A stretch of 64,000 nucleotides of DNA from Dryococelus australis (taxonomy: Eukaryota > Arthropoda > Insecta > Phasmatodea > Phasmatidae). A program made the position numbers and the translations under genes. The number at the start of each line of letters is the position of its first letter. The stretch's first letter is position 1. The stretch covers positions 89,451,416-89,515,415 of the forward strand of contig CM057009.1 of assembly GCA_029891345.1 (NCBI GenBank). Reading direction: 5' to 3'. The notes beneath the pieces were generated by a model, which was not told the origin of the DNA, searched no databases, and saw only the letters and a program-made list of their open reading frames with translations. Below are positions 26,243 through 37,419 of the stretch, piece by piece.

Positions 26243-28569
26243 TTTGCTACTCTGCCATACTGATGCCATTCATGGCGTAGTCGGCTGCAAATTCACAACT
26301 GTACAATCTATGAACGTCTTATATGGAACATAGGAGTTCGCTTCATGCCAAGATAGAACTATGTGGCCATTTTGACCCTATTCATTTTAGACGAATAGTT
26401 GAGTGTCATTACATAATCGTTGTAGGTATGCACAAAATTCAGATTACAAGCAAATATTCTGATCTCCGGACAAGCTTAAGTTTCACATTATACTCTAAGC
26501 CCTCTTATAAACATATGTTTGCACACGTGAAGTGAAATGTGTGTCTGCAATTTACATATGTGATTCATTTCAATCTTGGAAACGTTCATAATATTAAACT
26601 TGTTATTTGACTGTAAGCCAAAAAATAACTTTTCCTTTCTTGTCATATTACTTTTCCTGCCATCTTCCTTGCAACCATACCAGAAAAGGAGAGAACATGC
26701 CAACAGAATAAATGACAATATTAAATTAAAATTTCGTGAATTGAAAGTTTTAGCCACCATGTGTACTGGATTTCAGAGTACTAGTACAGTTCACCGTGAA
26801 CAATTGGACTTGTCCGTGACCTTTGCAAGGAGAATTGTGAGAGGCATGTGTGTTTGTGTGTCAATGAGATAAACGCAAAGAAGCAAGATTGCTTGTGGCA
26901 GTTTTCATAATAATAAAGGTCGTGTTCTCGTGCGATCAGCTGAATAATGCGTCCTTTGGAAACAACTGAATATACGTAATCATTTTCTTAGCATGTCATT
27001 GGTGTTGGTAGAAGTTGACAATTGCGCGTATAAGCTGGCCACGTGGATGCGAATATCTGTATTGATTTTGCCAGCAGGCAAAGAAGTGCAACACTTTGCA
27101 AGAATTTGGAGTAAAAACCACATAAATCAATTGCTAAACATAGAAATCATCACCCGAAAACAAAAGTTGCAGTAATCATTGCATACAGGAAAACACCAAG
27201 GAAACACGTAACATACAACGACTGATATTATATTATTATTAGTTACTACAACTATTTATTCAATTTATAACTTGCACTGAAGGGCATATATTTTAATATA
27301 AATATTCTGTGTAAATAATCGCCTTATTTCGGGGTTATCGGTGTCCATCGTGGTTTAATTCTCCCAACAGGAGTTGAATATCACCCAGTCCCCGATGGCT
27401 GGATATTTTTCACTGGTTCTGAAGCGAGATCTTTATAGACGTAGTGAAACTGTTGCAGAGCATATGCGAGTAAATTCTTTCGACTGGTATTGCTACTCGC
27501 ACAAACTGCACTAGGATCGAAGGCAGAGCTATCTGCCAAAGGAGAGCTTTGATCCCAATATCCGCACGAAGTCTTACTTTATGCAAGAACAGCTGGACCG
27601 CTGTTGAAGTTGACTACAGAAGATCTAGAAACAGGTCGTGGTAGGAGACAACATGAGAATCTGTACGTGACAAAGGAAACGACCTTGCTTGGAAGACCAC
27701 GACCCAGGTGGATTGAGGAGAATTGCAGGGATGCCAAAAAGCAAAAGCGGCCTGCAAAAACATTCGAAGCAGGAACAATTATATAGTTTGGTTGCAGTAG
27801 TTGTATTTACGTGAAGTAGTACTACCTAGGTGATTCGGGTTCGGACGCATTAAGTGTTATTTAAATACGTCGCTATGCTTCCGCCCTTCTGCACACGTAT
27901 TGAAACTATGTTCATTCGAACTTCAATATAACCTACCACTAAAAACCATTCAAATATAAATAGGTTAAATTAGTAAACATGTATCACGGATCATAATATG
28001 TAACAACACCATCTTTATTATTCATCGCGGAATTTCAAATTATGACAAACGTAATTTTCACGGTGATTGCTCACATTGAAGTATGAACGAGCCAAAGGCA
28101 ATTGATAATCCTCTTTCACAGCAGCTTTCATTATTTACCACCCATACAGCGGTGATGTCACAGTTTCTACTAGGCGCCGTATTAATAGTACTTTCTCAGA
28201 ACTCATCTTGATATCGTACATGTGATACAGTCTTAAGATGAGTTTCTTGTCTTGAGACTCCCGCGAATTATTGTTCAGTCCTCGAGTCGTACTCAGCAGA
28301 AAATGGTTTCAAGTTTTTCTGCTGAAACGGTATTAGATGGAAAAGGTTGGCATTTTTTATATGTAGCCTTGAAAAGGGTTATTTGAAGCAGAGAGTAAGG
28401 CTGTTCTGCTGTCGATGCGCTCTTTTCTGCAGCTATGCTCGACTTTTTTTTGTATTTAGTTGTATTTTTTACTTGTTTCTTGTGCCGAAACACATTTCAG
28501 TAAAATTGAAAACTCCACAGTGTTGAAGAAACATTAACAACTATACTTGTAAAACACGCCGAAAAGCCG
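26243..28569. other. about 2.3 kb without a recognisable gene
   Basis: AT-rich. A 60-codon ORF at 27604-27786 contains LGRPRPRWIEE, vaguely like the C-terminal tail of LINE reverse transcriptases, but no other LINE sequence adjoins it. ORFs at 26323-26872 overlap on both strands without recognisable domains. Confidence 0.45.
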
Positions 28570-28793
28570 TAGCGAAAAGCTAACATATTTCGTTTATAGC
28601 TCAACGAGTTATACAGTTTGACATGTTTTAAACCAACGATTTGGGTGGAATATCACAGTACTATGATGTAATAACCTTTAGAGTATAAATAAATCTATTT
28701 TAAATATACAATTGGTTTGTAAAATAAACGTATTTTGAAAAGTTATCTCTACTAAGGCATTAAAAGTGCTCACTTTACCGCGAACAGTCTATA
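28570..28793 (-). mobile_element. Possible short MITE, diverged copy G
   Basis: The right end GTGCTCACTTTACCGCGAAC followed by AGTCTATA is a clear family terminus. The sequence to its left (GGTGGAATATCACAG) weakly resembles the MITE interior. I could not identify a convincing left terminus, so length and orientation are uncertain. Confidence 0.45.
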
Positions 28794-29550
28794 TGAAATA
28801 TAAACTAAAACAGTGCACAAATTCGAGTCTCAAGTTACCTACGGGTATTAATAACGTGAAATATGATATTTGTGCCTCTTGATACTAATTTAATTGACTA
28901 TTAATAAGCGATAGTCTCAGAGTCGACTATTTATCCATAAAATTTAGTCTCAAGACACGAAATCCTGAAAGCACACGAAGATGGGAAATACTTTTTCACG
29001 AGTTTCAAAACTAATCTGAAGATGTGCTTATTTTACAAACTCTGTTCTAAAAATAGTCTTAAGTGTTGATACACGACTATTAATACTGGCATAGAAGTCA
29101 CATTCGCTAATGGACACTTACATTTGAACGAGTCTACATTCAGAAGCTCACACTTCGGTACGTTATTTTTATATAAACGTTACAAATTTCAGTCCCATAG
29201 ACTATAGGAAACATAAATGCAAAGAGCTAGAGTTGCATTTCCATATGAAATTTCAGATGTTAGACTTTTAACGACGTAATGGATGTATTATAAACTTTAA
29301 AAGCTGTTGCCACTTTTAAGGTGGGGTATAGGAGACTTTCTAATATTTGAAAATAAAATTTTCGGTGCCATAAATTCTTAGGTACTTTAATAAACGACAT
29401 CTACGTATCCACCGAACCCGGTTTGGCACAGTATACAAAATTTACCTGAATACGCTCAATTACTTGCAGATGCACGTTCTTCACGAAAAAAATGGATCAA
29501 AAATATTCAACTACATTTAGTACAAGATTTCACATGGCTCGGATTCAGCC
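28794..29550. other. no gene seen
   Basis: AT-rich; nothing recognised. Confidence 0.5.
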
Positions 29551-29882
29551 CTTTTGCAAAAATTATTGATTTCCGCTTAATTATTTTGGATTCATAGTAA
29601 TTACTGACAATGTACGATTATATACAATTTACATATTTCGTGTTGTTTCATATATTTGGGTGTAATTTTTACTGTGCGTTGCCGGCTGGTTGTAAAAAGT
29701 CGAGAACTTATTAACAAAATATAAATAAGTTCTCGGCATTTTACAAGCAGATAACCCACATTTAATATCACGCACAACAATATTAAACAACTAGTTAAAT
29801 GTAAATTTTCTATAATCGTACATTGTCAGCAATTATTATGAATCCGAAATCATGACACGAAAACCCAGAATTTTTGCAAAAT
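29551..29882. mobile_element. Near-palindromic hairpin element
   Basis: Outer arms pair over about 75 bp. The left has TTTTGCAAAAATTATTGATT, GGATTCATAGTAATTACTG and ACAATGTACGATTATA; the right has the complement, TATAATCGTACATTGT, CAGCAATTATTATGAATCC and TTTTTGCAAAA. Inner arms also pair (GTAAAAAGTCGAGAACTTAT against ATAAGTTCTCGGCATTTTAC), leaving a tiny loop. The whole 332-bp segment can therefore fold into one long hairpin. It is non-coding and probably a foldback MITE. Confidence 0.85.
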
Positions 29883-30399
29883 GTATGAAGTCGATCATTA
29901 AAGTATTTCAAGCCTTAGAATTTGGAACCCAATCATAATTTAGAAACACATTTTTATTTATGTGTTTAGTATGAAGCACCGACTTTCGGGAAAGGGTGTT
30001 GAATTAATATTTGCAAGTGCTGTAAATCCTGGTGTGGTCATCAAGCAATTTTGTGGAAATAAATAGCGTTGTGGCCCATGTTTTGCTTACGACGATTTGG
30101 TGATCACCTTGTCCTAATTAAAAGGAAAACTCTAGAAGCTACTTTTAAGGAAAAAATAAAACTTACTTACGGAGGTTTTCTTCATAATTTCCTTTTGTTA
30201 AACCTATGCCAAAATTGCGTACAGTTGTTTAACAAGCATTAAAACTCATGGTTCGTCGCAGGCGATATTTTCACCTGCACTTGTTTTACAACACTGGAGC
30301 CACTCAAATTGTTGTTGTTCGCCTGTCGCCAATCCACTTGTTAAAAAGACATCTATTTTCTCCCTTTTCAATTCATATTTGCTATAAATGAAACATGGA
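29883..30399. other. no gene seen
   Basis: AT-rich; a short ORF at 30246-30431 on the minus strand is unremarkable. Confidence 0.45.
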
Positions 30400-30570
30400 A
30401 ATTTACAGATAAAATGTAAGTCAAAGCTCAATGTTATTTAAAAATAAAATACTTCCATGTAAAAAGAAATACAAAACGCTTATGATACATTATTTATTGT
30501 AGGATCAACCAAACATGTCATACGTAGGATGATTTTCCAAAGGGTTGATTCAAGAAGTGTGAACATGCCG
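30400..30570 (-). mobile_element. Long TIR-element family, partial copy 4
   Basis: CAAACATGTCATACGTAGG, GATGATTTTCCAAAGGGTT and AAGAAGTGTGAA match, in the inverted orientation, the terminal part of copy 3 (CACGTCATACATGGGGCGAT, ACAAAGGTTTGG, TGTGAAGAA). The opposite terminus was not found. It is non-coding. Confidence 0.55.
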
Positions 30571-32191
30571 CGAATAGATTATACACGTTCATCAAACACG
30601 GGGGTGAGAACGAAAACAAATTTACGAACTCTTACACACGTGGGAAAATATTTTGTGCTCCTTGAACTGTGGCCTAAAATAGAGTTCCATTTTGATAAAG
30701 CTGATAAAAAAATTTTTTGTTATCTTATTTGATACGGTGTTCTTATAAGCCTCCGACCCTGTCTGGACGACCTAGACAAATGTTCGGTTGGAACAAAACA
30801 CGCGAAATTTGGTGGCAGGAAGCCAACACCTAAGGCGGAGGGAGAATTGCCCAGGAGTTGCGCAGTTGGAGGCCGCACTACGTGACGCGCGAGGAACTAT
30901 GGGAGTTTAGAAGGGCGAAATGGGCGTCGAGGCGGCGGTGGTCGGGGTTTTGTGGTTTCTGGCCCGGGAAGGCAGGGGCGAAGCGAGGAGAGGAACAAAA
31001 TGGGGAGGAAAATGAGGCTGCGGAGAGAGAGGTGATAGAACACTAAGGGTTGGTAGCTGCTTTCAGAGAAGTGTGTTGCCCCTAGCTCGCTGCAAAAACG
31101 GCATAAATATACCTGATTGCCCCACACGACATCCAGCTAAAAGAGTTCACTTTTTTTTTTTTTTTGCGATTTTATTCTAAAACTTGTTGCAGTATAAAAA
31201 TATCGCCTCGTGTAAATAAATCCAACGCAGTTTTCAAGTTAACACATATATTGTTTTTCCAATGGCTGAACTACTTGTCTTACATTCCTTAGAAAGGGGC
31301 TCATTACTTCGCAATCTTGGCTGCACGCGTTTAAGCACGCGTGTGTCCACTCTAACAACGTTCTGAAATCAGCGCACTTAATGTGGAAACGTCAAAATAA
31401 TACGTCCGCGGGAACTGTCATCCCGACGCGAACATACACGAAAACAGGTTTACCGTATGCATAAAATATTGGAACGTGCAATCTTGCCAGTACACTTGTG
31501 TGATAGCAATAAATCAGTATATCTCCACCAGGGGAATTTCTGACAATCCTTTACACTTGGTACGTTAACACATCGCCGTTGTTCATCTTTGTAAAATATT
31601 CTAATACAGTAGAGACTACTTGTAAAAGATCGGACTACGTTACTCGACAGATTTTTAATGTCCGCTGACCAAATTACTATCTTATTAGATTAAATTTATC
31701 CGAAATAATTAATTTTCAAAGTCACAAATCTTATTACACTAACGATGAGAGCAATGTTCAAAAATTGGTCTTCTTGGTTGCATACTTGACTGATGTGTAC
31801 AGGTTCGAATTCTGCTGGCCCTAGCTCTCTTTAAATGTTCTACATTATAATTCCAAAGTTACAGTTTTCACCACTGTATTTTAAAAGAAATTATCAAATC
31901 ATTACCGAGAAATTAAAAACAAAATTTAGAAAATTAAATTATTCAAAACAATGTAAGTTGAGGTCGCAAGACAGTAATATGCGTTTCTCGCGATGAATAT
32001 TTTGATAATCTAAATGGTTTCTTTTATTTGGAAATGGGCCCAGGCAATCGTGAAGCTTTGTATTGATGCATGTGTTTTTATATGTAACATATGTGTACGT
32101 GTTAAATGCTTACGTTTGCAAACTAACATGGCATAAACAGGGACAAACTTCAGGGGATGATTCATGTGCGGAAAAGGAACACAAAAGTCCA
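30571..32191. other. about 1.6 kb without a recognised gene; one GC-rich island
   Basis: A GC- and purine-rich island at about 30820-31090 carries ORFs on both strands (30858-31046 plus, 30897-31127 minus) whose products I do not recognise. It may be a fragment of an unrecognised repeat. Near 31768-31822 a weak tRNA-like block ends AGGTTCGAATTCTG, a good B-box match. The rest is AT-rich. Confidence 0.4.
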
Positions 32192-32592
32192 TTTACGCTG
32201 TTCACCGTAAAATGAGCACTTTTGAAAGCCCTGCTTAAGATCTACTTGTACGCACCTTGTATATTCCTCCACCTTGTGTATAATTAACATTGCCATGGGC
32301 CTCATCACTTTATTCAAGCTTAGGTTAAGTGAAACCATTGAATTATTAGAAAAAGTAAATATGTTACAAATCTGCTCGTTCGTATGACGCATTAAAAAAA
32401 ACAGAGAGGAAATAAATAATTTAAGTTTGCACAAACGGTTACCTAACACTAATATTTGACGTGAATAAATGGGACTATTTCCCATCCATCATTACCAATT
32501 TTACTGAATGCATGTTACCCAGTGCAGGCAGGGGCAGTGACTTTTTTCTAAGGTTTATTTCAAAAGTGCTCACTTTATCGTGAACAGCCTTT
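32192..32592 (-). mobile_element. Medium-length TIR element, copy E
   Basis: The left end CTGTTCACCGTAAAATGAGC plus ACTTTTGAAAGCCCTGC and the right end GTGCTCACTTTATCGTGAAC are inverted repeats of the short-MITE type. The length is about 400 bp and the interior is different. Its left half (CCATGGGCCTCATCACTTTA, AACATTGCCATGGG) matches the right half of copy F at 34660-35103 in inverted orientation. It abuts the transposase remnant on its right. Confidence 0.8.
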
Positions 32593-32593
32593 A

Positions 32594-33208
32594 TTAACAT
32601 TTGTCCGGAAATGGAGGGCGAGGCTGCAGTAAAATAAGTACGTACTGGTGCGCGTTACATGGTCTTACGTGCCTCCAAATTATAGCAGATGTTCAAAGTG
32701 GCAACCATGGGATGCAATACAAGCATCCATACGTCGCGTCATGGATTTCCTCTCTCTTTCGAATGTTCCGGACTGTACACGACAAGCGCCACAGGCTATA
32801 GGATACGCTGTTCAAGGGCCTGCACATAAGGAACTGGCTTCGCATACACAACACTTTTCAGATGCCCCCGGAGATCGCGCGGGCCATGCAACAGGGCCTC
32901 CTCGTCCTGTCCATCTATCTGGGAAGCTGTTGTTGAGGTGCTGACTAACAGTACGGAGGAAGTGGGCTGGCGCTTATGCATCAGCCACATGACCTTTCGG
33001 ATTGCCAACGGCACATCCTCAACCAGCAGAGGTTGAGTGTTCCGCAGGAAGCACACTGTGTTATGAGGGAATGATGATGTTCATCAATGCCATCTACCGT
33101 GGCAAATATGCATATCCGGACATATATTGATATGAACTTTTTTGTTCCTTTCCCGGTCAGTAATCGCCTCCTGAAGTTTTTCTCTTTAGTTTCCATTCAT
33201 CCTGTATA
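32594..33208 (-). pseudogene. Arthropod DDE-type transposase remnant, C-terminal half
   Basis: The minus strand encodes decayed pieces of a transposase C-terminal half. I see FLRNTQPLLVEDVPLAIRK, then in other frames a WLMHK/PAHF-like catalytic block, a WPARS-type block and HLKSVVYA followed by PV. These match, from family knowledge, the C-terminal half of the transposases common in arthropods that begin with a DUF4817-like domain. The remnant switches frame several times. The right edge near 33208, reading TATACAGGATGAATGG on the minus strand, looks like the element's 5' terminus. The N-terminal half is absent, so it is internally deleted as well as mutated. The matching N-terminal half of the same family occurs at 60660-61180. 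I rate the family assignment fairly sure and the exact limits less so. Confidence 0.7.
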
Positions 33209-33252
33209 ACATTAACGGAGCTGATATATGTAATAATGACGAATTAATCTTG

Positions 33253-33290
33253 TGTAAGGGCTATTCACGATAAAGTTTGCACTTTTAAAA
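33253..33290 (+). repeat. Solo MITE-type terminal repeat
   Basis: GGGCTATTCACGATAAAGTT and TGCACTTTTAAAA match the left terminus of the short-MITE superfamily. No right terminus was found downstream, so it is a truncated copy. Confidence 0.55.
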
Positions 33291-33807
33291 TCAACCTTAG
33301 AAAAATTTCACAGTTCCTACCTGCATATATTTTAATGGGTGCACTGAGTGATATGCGCACAGTAAAGTTGGTAAAGCCAGCCCTACACGATACCCATTTC
33401 CGTTGCAGTTCCTTACCCATTTTCTGCAAGCTTTTCTGCCCCCATGTAGGTTACTATCAAGCCCCCTCCGAAGGGCTCTGGCTCTTGGTATAACAGTTTT
33501 CGTGCCCATGGGTATCCCCGAAACGGTAATAGAAAGTGTTCTAAATTTCGGCTATACCCACGGAGCTGCGACAGATTACATAGCGGACTCTCGAGTAACA
33601 ACCTCGAGGCGTATATATCAGTTTACGAAGAAATTATGGGTTCTGTGAAACGTATTTATGAACAAAAAGAAACTTAATGTAAACGTAAGTAACAAGAAAC
33701 GTTTCAATTGACTCCCTCTGTTATAATAAAACAATAAACACAACTTTAAAAATACGTGGTAAATATGGATTTTTATATTATATCTACCCGTTAGCATGAA
33801 GCACATT
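33291..33807. other. no recognised gene; moderately GC-rich patch
   Basis: The stretch at 33300-33650 is richer in GC than its surroundings and has overlapping ORFs on both strands (33297-33509, 33403-33648 and 33413-33601). I recognise none of the products. It may be part of an unrecognised repeat. Confidence 0.4.
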
Positions 33808-34265
33808 AGTGAATTGCGTGTTTAGCGCAGTGGGTTGTTGTCCAGTTTCGCGCTGCAAAGCTTTAGGTTTTAGAGTTCAGATCTCCGCCATATAACGAAA
33901 TTTTTTTTTAGTTATTTTATGTGATACATTATTGCATTTTTATAATCAAAGTTATTGCCAGAAAACACTTATTTATATAATTTATTTGTCTAAAAGCAAT
34001 AATATGAACAAATAATACAAACCACAGCTAAATAAAGAGAACTACAGGCAGTCAATTCCACTGTGCAATTATTTTCGCATTATTGTTTTTATACAAAGAA
34101 ATTCTAGAAATAAACGTTTACTAACTAAAACTTAAATGATAAACAACAGTAACATATCACATAAAATAACTAAGAAATTTCGTAGAATGGCGAAGATTTG
34201 AACTCTAAAAACAAAAACAACACACCGCAAAACCACGCACCAACCTACTGACCCACACACACAAC
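33808..34265. mobile_element. Foldback element with tRNA-like arms
   Basis: The left arm (33808-33930) and right arm (34153-34265) are inverted repeats. Both contain TTAGAGTTCARATCTYCGCC, an ACGAAATTT block and AGTTATTTTATGTGATA. Each arm, read inward, begins with a tRNA-like A box (TTTAGCGCAGTGGG on the left; GTGGGTCAGTAGGTTGG on the right). A B-box-like GAGTTCARATC lies about 50 bp on. The interior of about 220 bp is AT-rich and non-coding. Two diverged tRNA-derived repeats facing each other would explain it; so would a MITE with tRNA-like TIRs. Confidence 0.75.
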
Positions 34266-34659
34266 TTACAAACTAGTAGTGTAAAAGCAGAATTTGATGT
34301 ATGTAGCATCATTGATGATAACCCCACACACAAAAGATTTATTATTAATATTGTGATATTTTTGCCTTCTTTTAGTCTCCTAACCGTATACGCTTGTTGA
34401 ATTACGGAAAGCACAAGATTAATTATTACGCCTGTTGAAGATGAATATTTAAATAATTAAATAATATCCTTATTAGTATCATAAAGTCTGTTTTAAGTAA
34501 ATGTGAATACAGTACATTATTTTTATACATAAGAAGTGCAATTTACTAATACCATTTTCTACATATTAATAGTCTAGTGTTGTACTCAGAAACTTAAATA
34601 AATGCAGTCTTCAGGGAGAAAAAAAATCTTTGTACTTTTTGGATGAACCACTAAGCAAC
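34266..34659. other. no gene seen
   Basis: AT-rich; nothing recognised. Confidence 0.5.
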
Positions 34660-35103
34660 TACATGTAATATTTGATTGCCTTTGAAGCCCTGTCAACTGC
34701 TGATTGTCTGTCATTTGGGAGTTGTTTTTTACTGCCATTTACAATGTTCTGATAGCACTTTATGTAACGTGTGGGTAAAACTGATGGATTTTCTTTCTTC
34801 TCTTCTGCTAAGTTCCATAACTTAACGTCGAATAACATGTGATAGGTAACCATGTGCGATAACGTAACATTATTGATTTGGCTTTCTGTTTTTCTTAATG
34901 TATCGAAGTTTATAAATGTGCAAATTTGTAAAATATTTACTTTGCCGATAATTTCACAGTTTAACTTGACCAATACACTAATAAAGTGATGAGGCGCATG
35001 GCAATGTTAATTTTACATAAGGTGAAATAATACACAATGTGCAGACAAGTAGATTTTAAACAGGGTTTTCAAAAGTGCTCATTTTACCGTGAATAGCCTA
35101 TAT
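34660..35103 (+). mobile_element. Medium-length TIR element, copy F, with a 104-codon antisense ORF
   Basis: The right end GTGCTCATTTTACCGTGAAT then AGCCTATA is a canonical family terminus. A TTTGAAGCCCTG block near 34680 resembles the inner part of a left terminus. The right half matches copy E inverted (GATGAGGCRCATGGCAATGT, CAAGTAGAT). An uninterrupted minus-strand ORF at 34659-34973 spans much of the interior. Its lysine- and asparagine-rich product is not one I recognise. It could be the tail of the ancestral transposase or chance. Confidence 0.6.
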
Positions 35104-35340
35104 AATTTTTTATGATAGGTAAGGTATTCATCCAGAGTTACTGCATTCAGGTTTCAGTCCAGAAATAATTTTTTTCGCCTTCCTTACTCCAACAAAAGCA
35201 TTCACATAACAATGATGTTCCTAGAGAACATACGTAAATATAGATCAATAACAGTTTGTTTATTCTTATCAGAAATACAAAACGTAAGTAGTGAAAATCA
35301 TTTTAATCGTTCATATTCCGTGTGTAGTCCCATTGTGGTT

Positions 35341-35751
35341 TCTTCACACTTTTTGAATCAAACCTTTGAAAAATTACCCCATGTATGACGTGCTTAGTTT
35401 TTTCCTAAATATTCCATGTATCACAAACGTTTTATACCTCCATTGACCAAAAAATAGATATCATCTTTTGTTAAATTTAAGTGCTACCTATATTTTAAAT
35501 ATAAAATATAATATTTCTTTTATAATTAATATGAATAAAAGTGTGAGAAAACACGTGCGTTGGCAGCGCCTAGTAAGAAATAGTTCTCATCCAGAATACT
35601 GTTACAACTGAGTGTACGAATTCGGTGCGTTGTCCTTTGATGTAAGTTTATAGACTTAGTTAAGCTTTGTTTGCACGATGCGGAGGAATATCATGGATGT
35701 AGAACTTTAGCTGGGCTTCAGAAAAGTGTGAAGTAACCGTGAATGGATTAT
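35341..35751 (+). mobile_element. Long TIR-element family, copy 2 (most complete)
   Basis: Left end TCTTCACACTTTTTGAATCA; right end GGGCTTCAGAAAAGTGTGAA, then GTAACCGTGAATGG. The TTCACACTTTT and AAAAGTGTGAA ends are inverted. It matches copy 1 (200-492), copy 3 (19510-19910, inverted) and partial copies at 30400 and 51960. At about 410 bp it retains interior sequence lost from copy 1. It is non-coding. Confidence 0.8.
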
Positions 35752-35907
35752 TGTAAATACAAATTATATTTCAATTCAGAAACTGAAATTAATGCGGCGA
35801 GCAATTTCAAGATTTCTTTAAAATCAGAACTTCACATCGGGTTCCAGGGCGGAAACTACTATGTAACGTTTGTAGATTAATTCATCCCAACACTTAATCT
35901 TCGTGAC

Positions 35908-36147
35908 TATAGGCTATTCACTGTAAAGTGTGCACTACTTTGAAAGTCTCTCATTTGGAATAATACACAATAAATACATTTTATTTTAACCTTAGACGTT
36001 AACTTCCGAGTGCTGTGGAATATACACACTGTGTTTATTACTTATATTGTAATATTTATTTAAAAGGTGCTTAAAATATAAAAGATGGCTGAAAGAAAAA
36101 CATAAGTAGGGCCTCGAAAGTGATCACTTTACCATGAACAGCCTATA
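35908..36147 (+). mobile_element. Short MITE, copy D
   Basis: Begins TATAGGCTATTCACTGTAAA and ends CACTTTACCATGAACAGCCTATA. The interior (GACGTTAACTTCCGAGTG, GTGGAATATACACACTG, AAAAGATGGCTGAAAG) closely matches copy A. It is 240 bp and non-coding. Confidence 0.9.
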
Positions 36148-36342
36148 GATTGAAATAAACGTGGCGAATATGATCTTGAGTGGCCGCCACGCATGTGTAA
36201 GGCGTAGGTAGGGGACCGCAGCTACTGGCAGCAATATTAGGCGTAGGTGAAAATTTCCGGGCAGTAGGTATATCTTGCAACTCTGATGGGCTAGCGCGCT
36301 GATTTTTGTTGCAAACGAAAGTTCTCGCTTAGACCTGTCGTA

Positions 36343-36749
36343 TTAACGGCCCTGCCTACCAAGCCGACAGCCGCGAACTTCATACGGGGAATCAATGTTA
36401 AACGAAATTCCTTCTCATTGCGTCACTTTTGAAGATAACTATTTCAAACAAAAAAAAATTTGACGCGACTTTCTCTGAGAATATTGTTATATAACATTAT
36501 TTTTGAAAAACAAATTTTTATATGTCGTTTATTTTGTTTTATATAGATTTTAATATGACATAGAAATATATTAAACAAATCATTGGGTAAGATGTCTTAA
36601 TGTAGATACATTCTTTAAGAATTTTCAGGAAAAATAATTTTTGCTTTAAATAGATAATTTTAAAATCGATGCAATGAGAAAGAATTTCGTTTGACATTAA
36701 TTCCACATTTGAAGTTTACGGCTGCCAGCTTGGCAGGCAGGGCCGTTAA
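36343..36749. mobile_element. piggyBac-like MITE with TTAA target duplication
   Basis: TTAA lies at both edges (36343-36346 and 36746-36749). Inside these, the ends CGGCCCTGCCTACCAAGCCG and, as complement, CGGCCCTGCCTGCCAAGCTG form terminal inverted repeats. The similarity continues inward for about 80 bp (CGAAATTCYTTCTCATTGC). An exact TTAA duplication with TIRs is the signature of the piggyBac superfamily. At 407 bp with no ORF it is a non-autonomous derivative. Confidence 0.87.
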
Positions 36750-37419
36750 GCTATGAAGGACATGTATCAAATGTGTTACTTTAATTTAATTCCCATATCC
36801 AAATAATATATATATTAGCAGCATACGCAGACATATTGTCTTAAAACTCACGCCGGAGTCCTACACATAGTGTAGTGGTCCCATATGGGAGCCGTACACG
36901 ATAAGTGGGGGAAGCGTACTCAGATGTATAACTCGTAATAATCTACTACTACATTATGTATTAAAATAGATAAACGTACAGCGTTTACATTATGTCAAAC
37001 AATAATCTTTACATTAGGTTACATTAGCTACTGTGATTTACATCGGAGGAGCTCAATATATAATTTAATATTTAATTGCAAGTATTTATATTTTAGTTAC
37101 TACTTCAAGCATCGTGCAGCTACGTACAAAAGGTATGTAGGAAACCTGTTGGAACTATTGGAACGTCTTCAACATAATGTTGTTGAAGGCTGATCATCGT
37201 CGCAGCTATGGTGGTCGGAATCCCTGTCGTCGTCCCATCTTGCCTCGTCGGCGGCTGGCTGTGGTCAGACCGCGCTCGCTGCCCCGCAGGTCTTGATGTA
37301 GTTCCCTTTTTTTCCGGTGTTTTTCAAACAGGCGCTTATCATCAAAACACCGGTGGCTCGAGTCCTCGCTCGCCGCACTGTTCTACGTCCCTGCGCCCAT
37401 TACAGTAGCCACATTACAA
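36750..37419. other. no recognised gene
   Basis: AT-rich to about 37180, then a GC-richer patch at 37190-37400 with a short ORF that I do not recognise. Confidence 0.4.

Noticed and set aside
27604..27786. LGRPRPRWIEE, possible LINE reverse-transcriptase tail
   Set aside because: Only one short block, with no RT motifs in the adjoining 500 bp on the plus strand.
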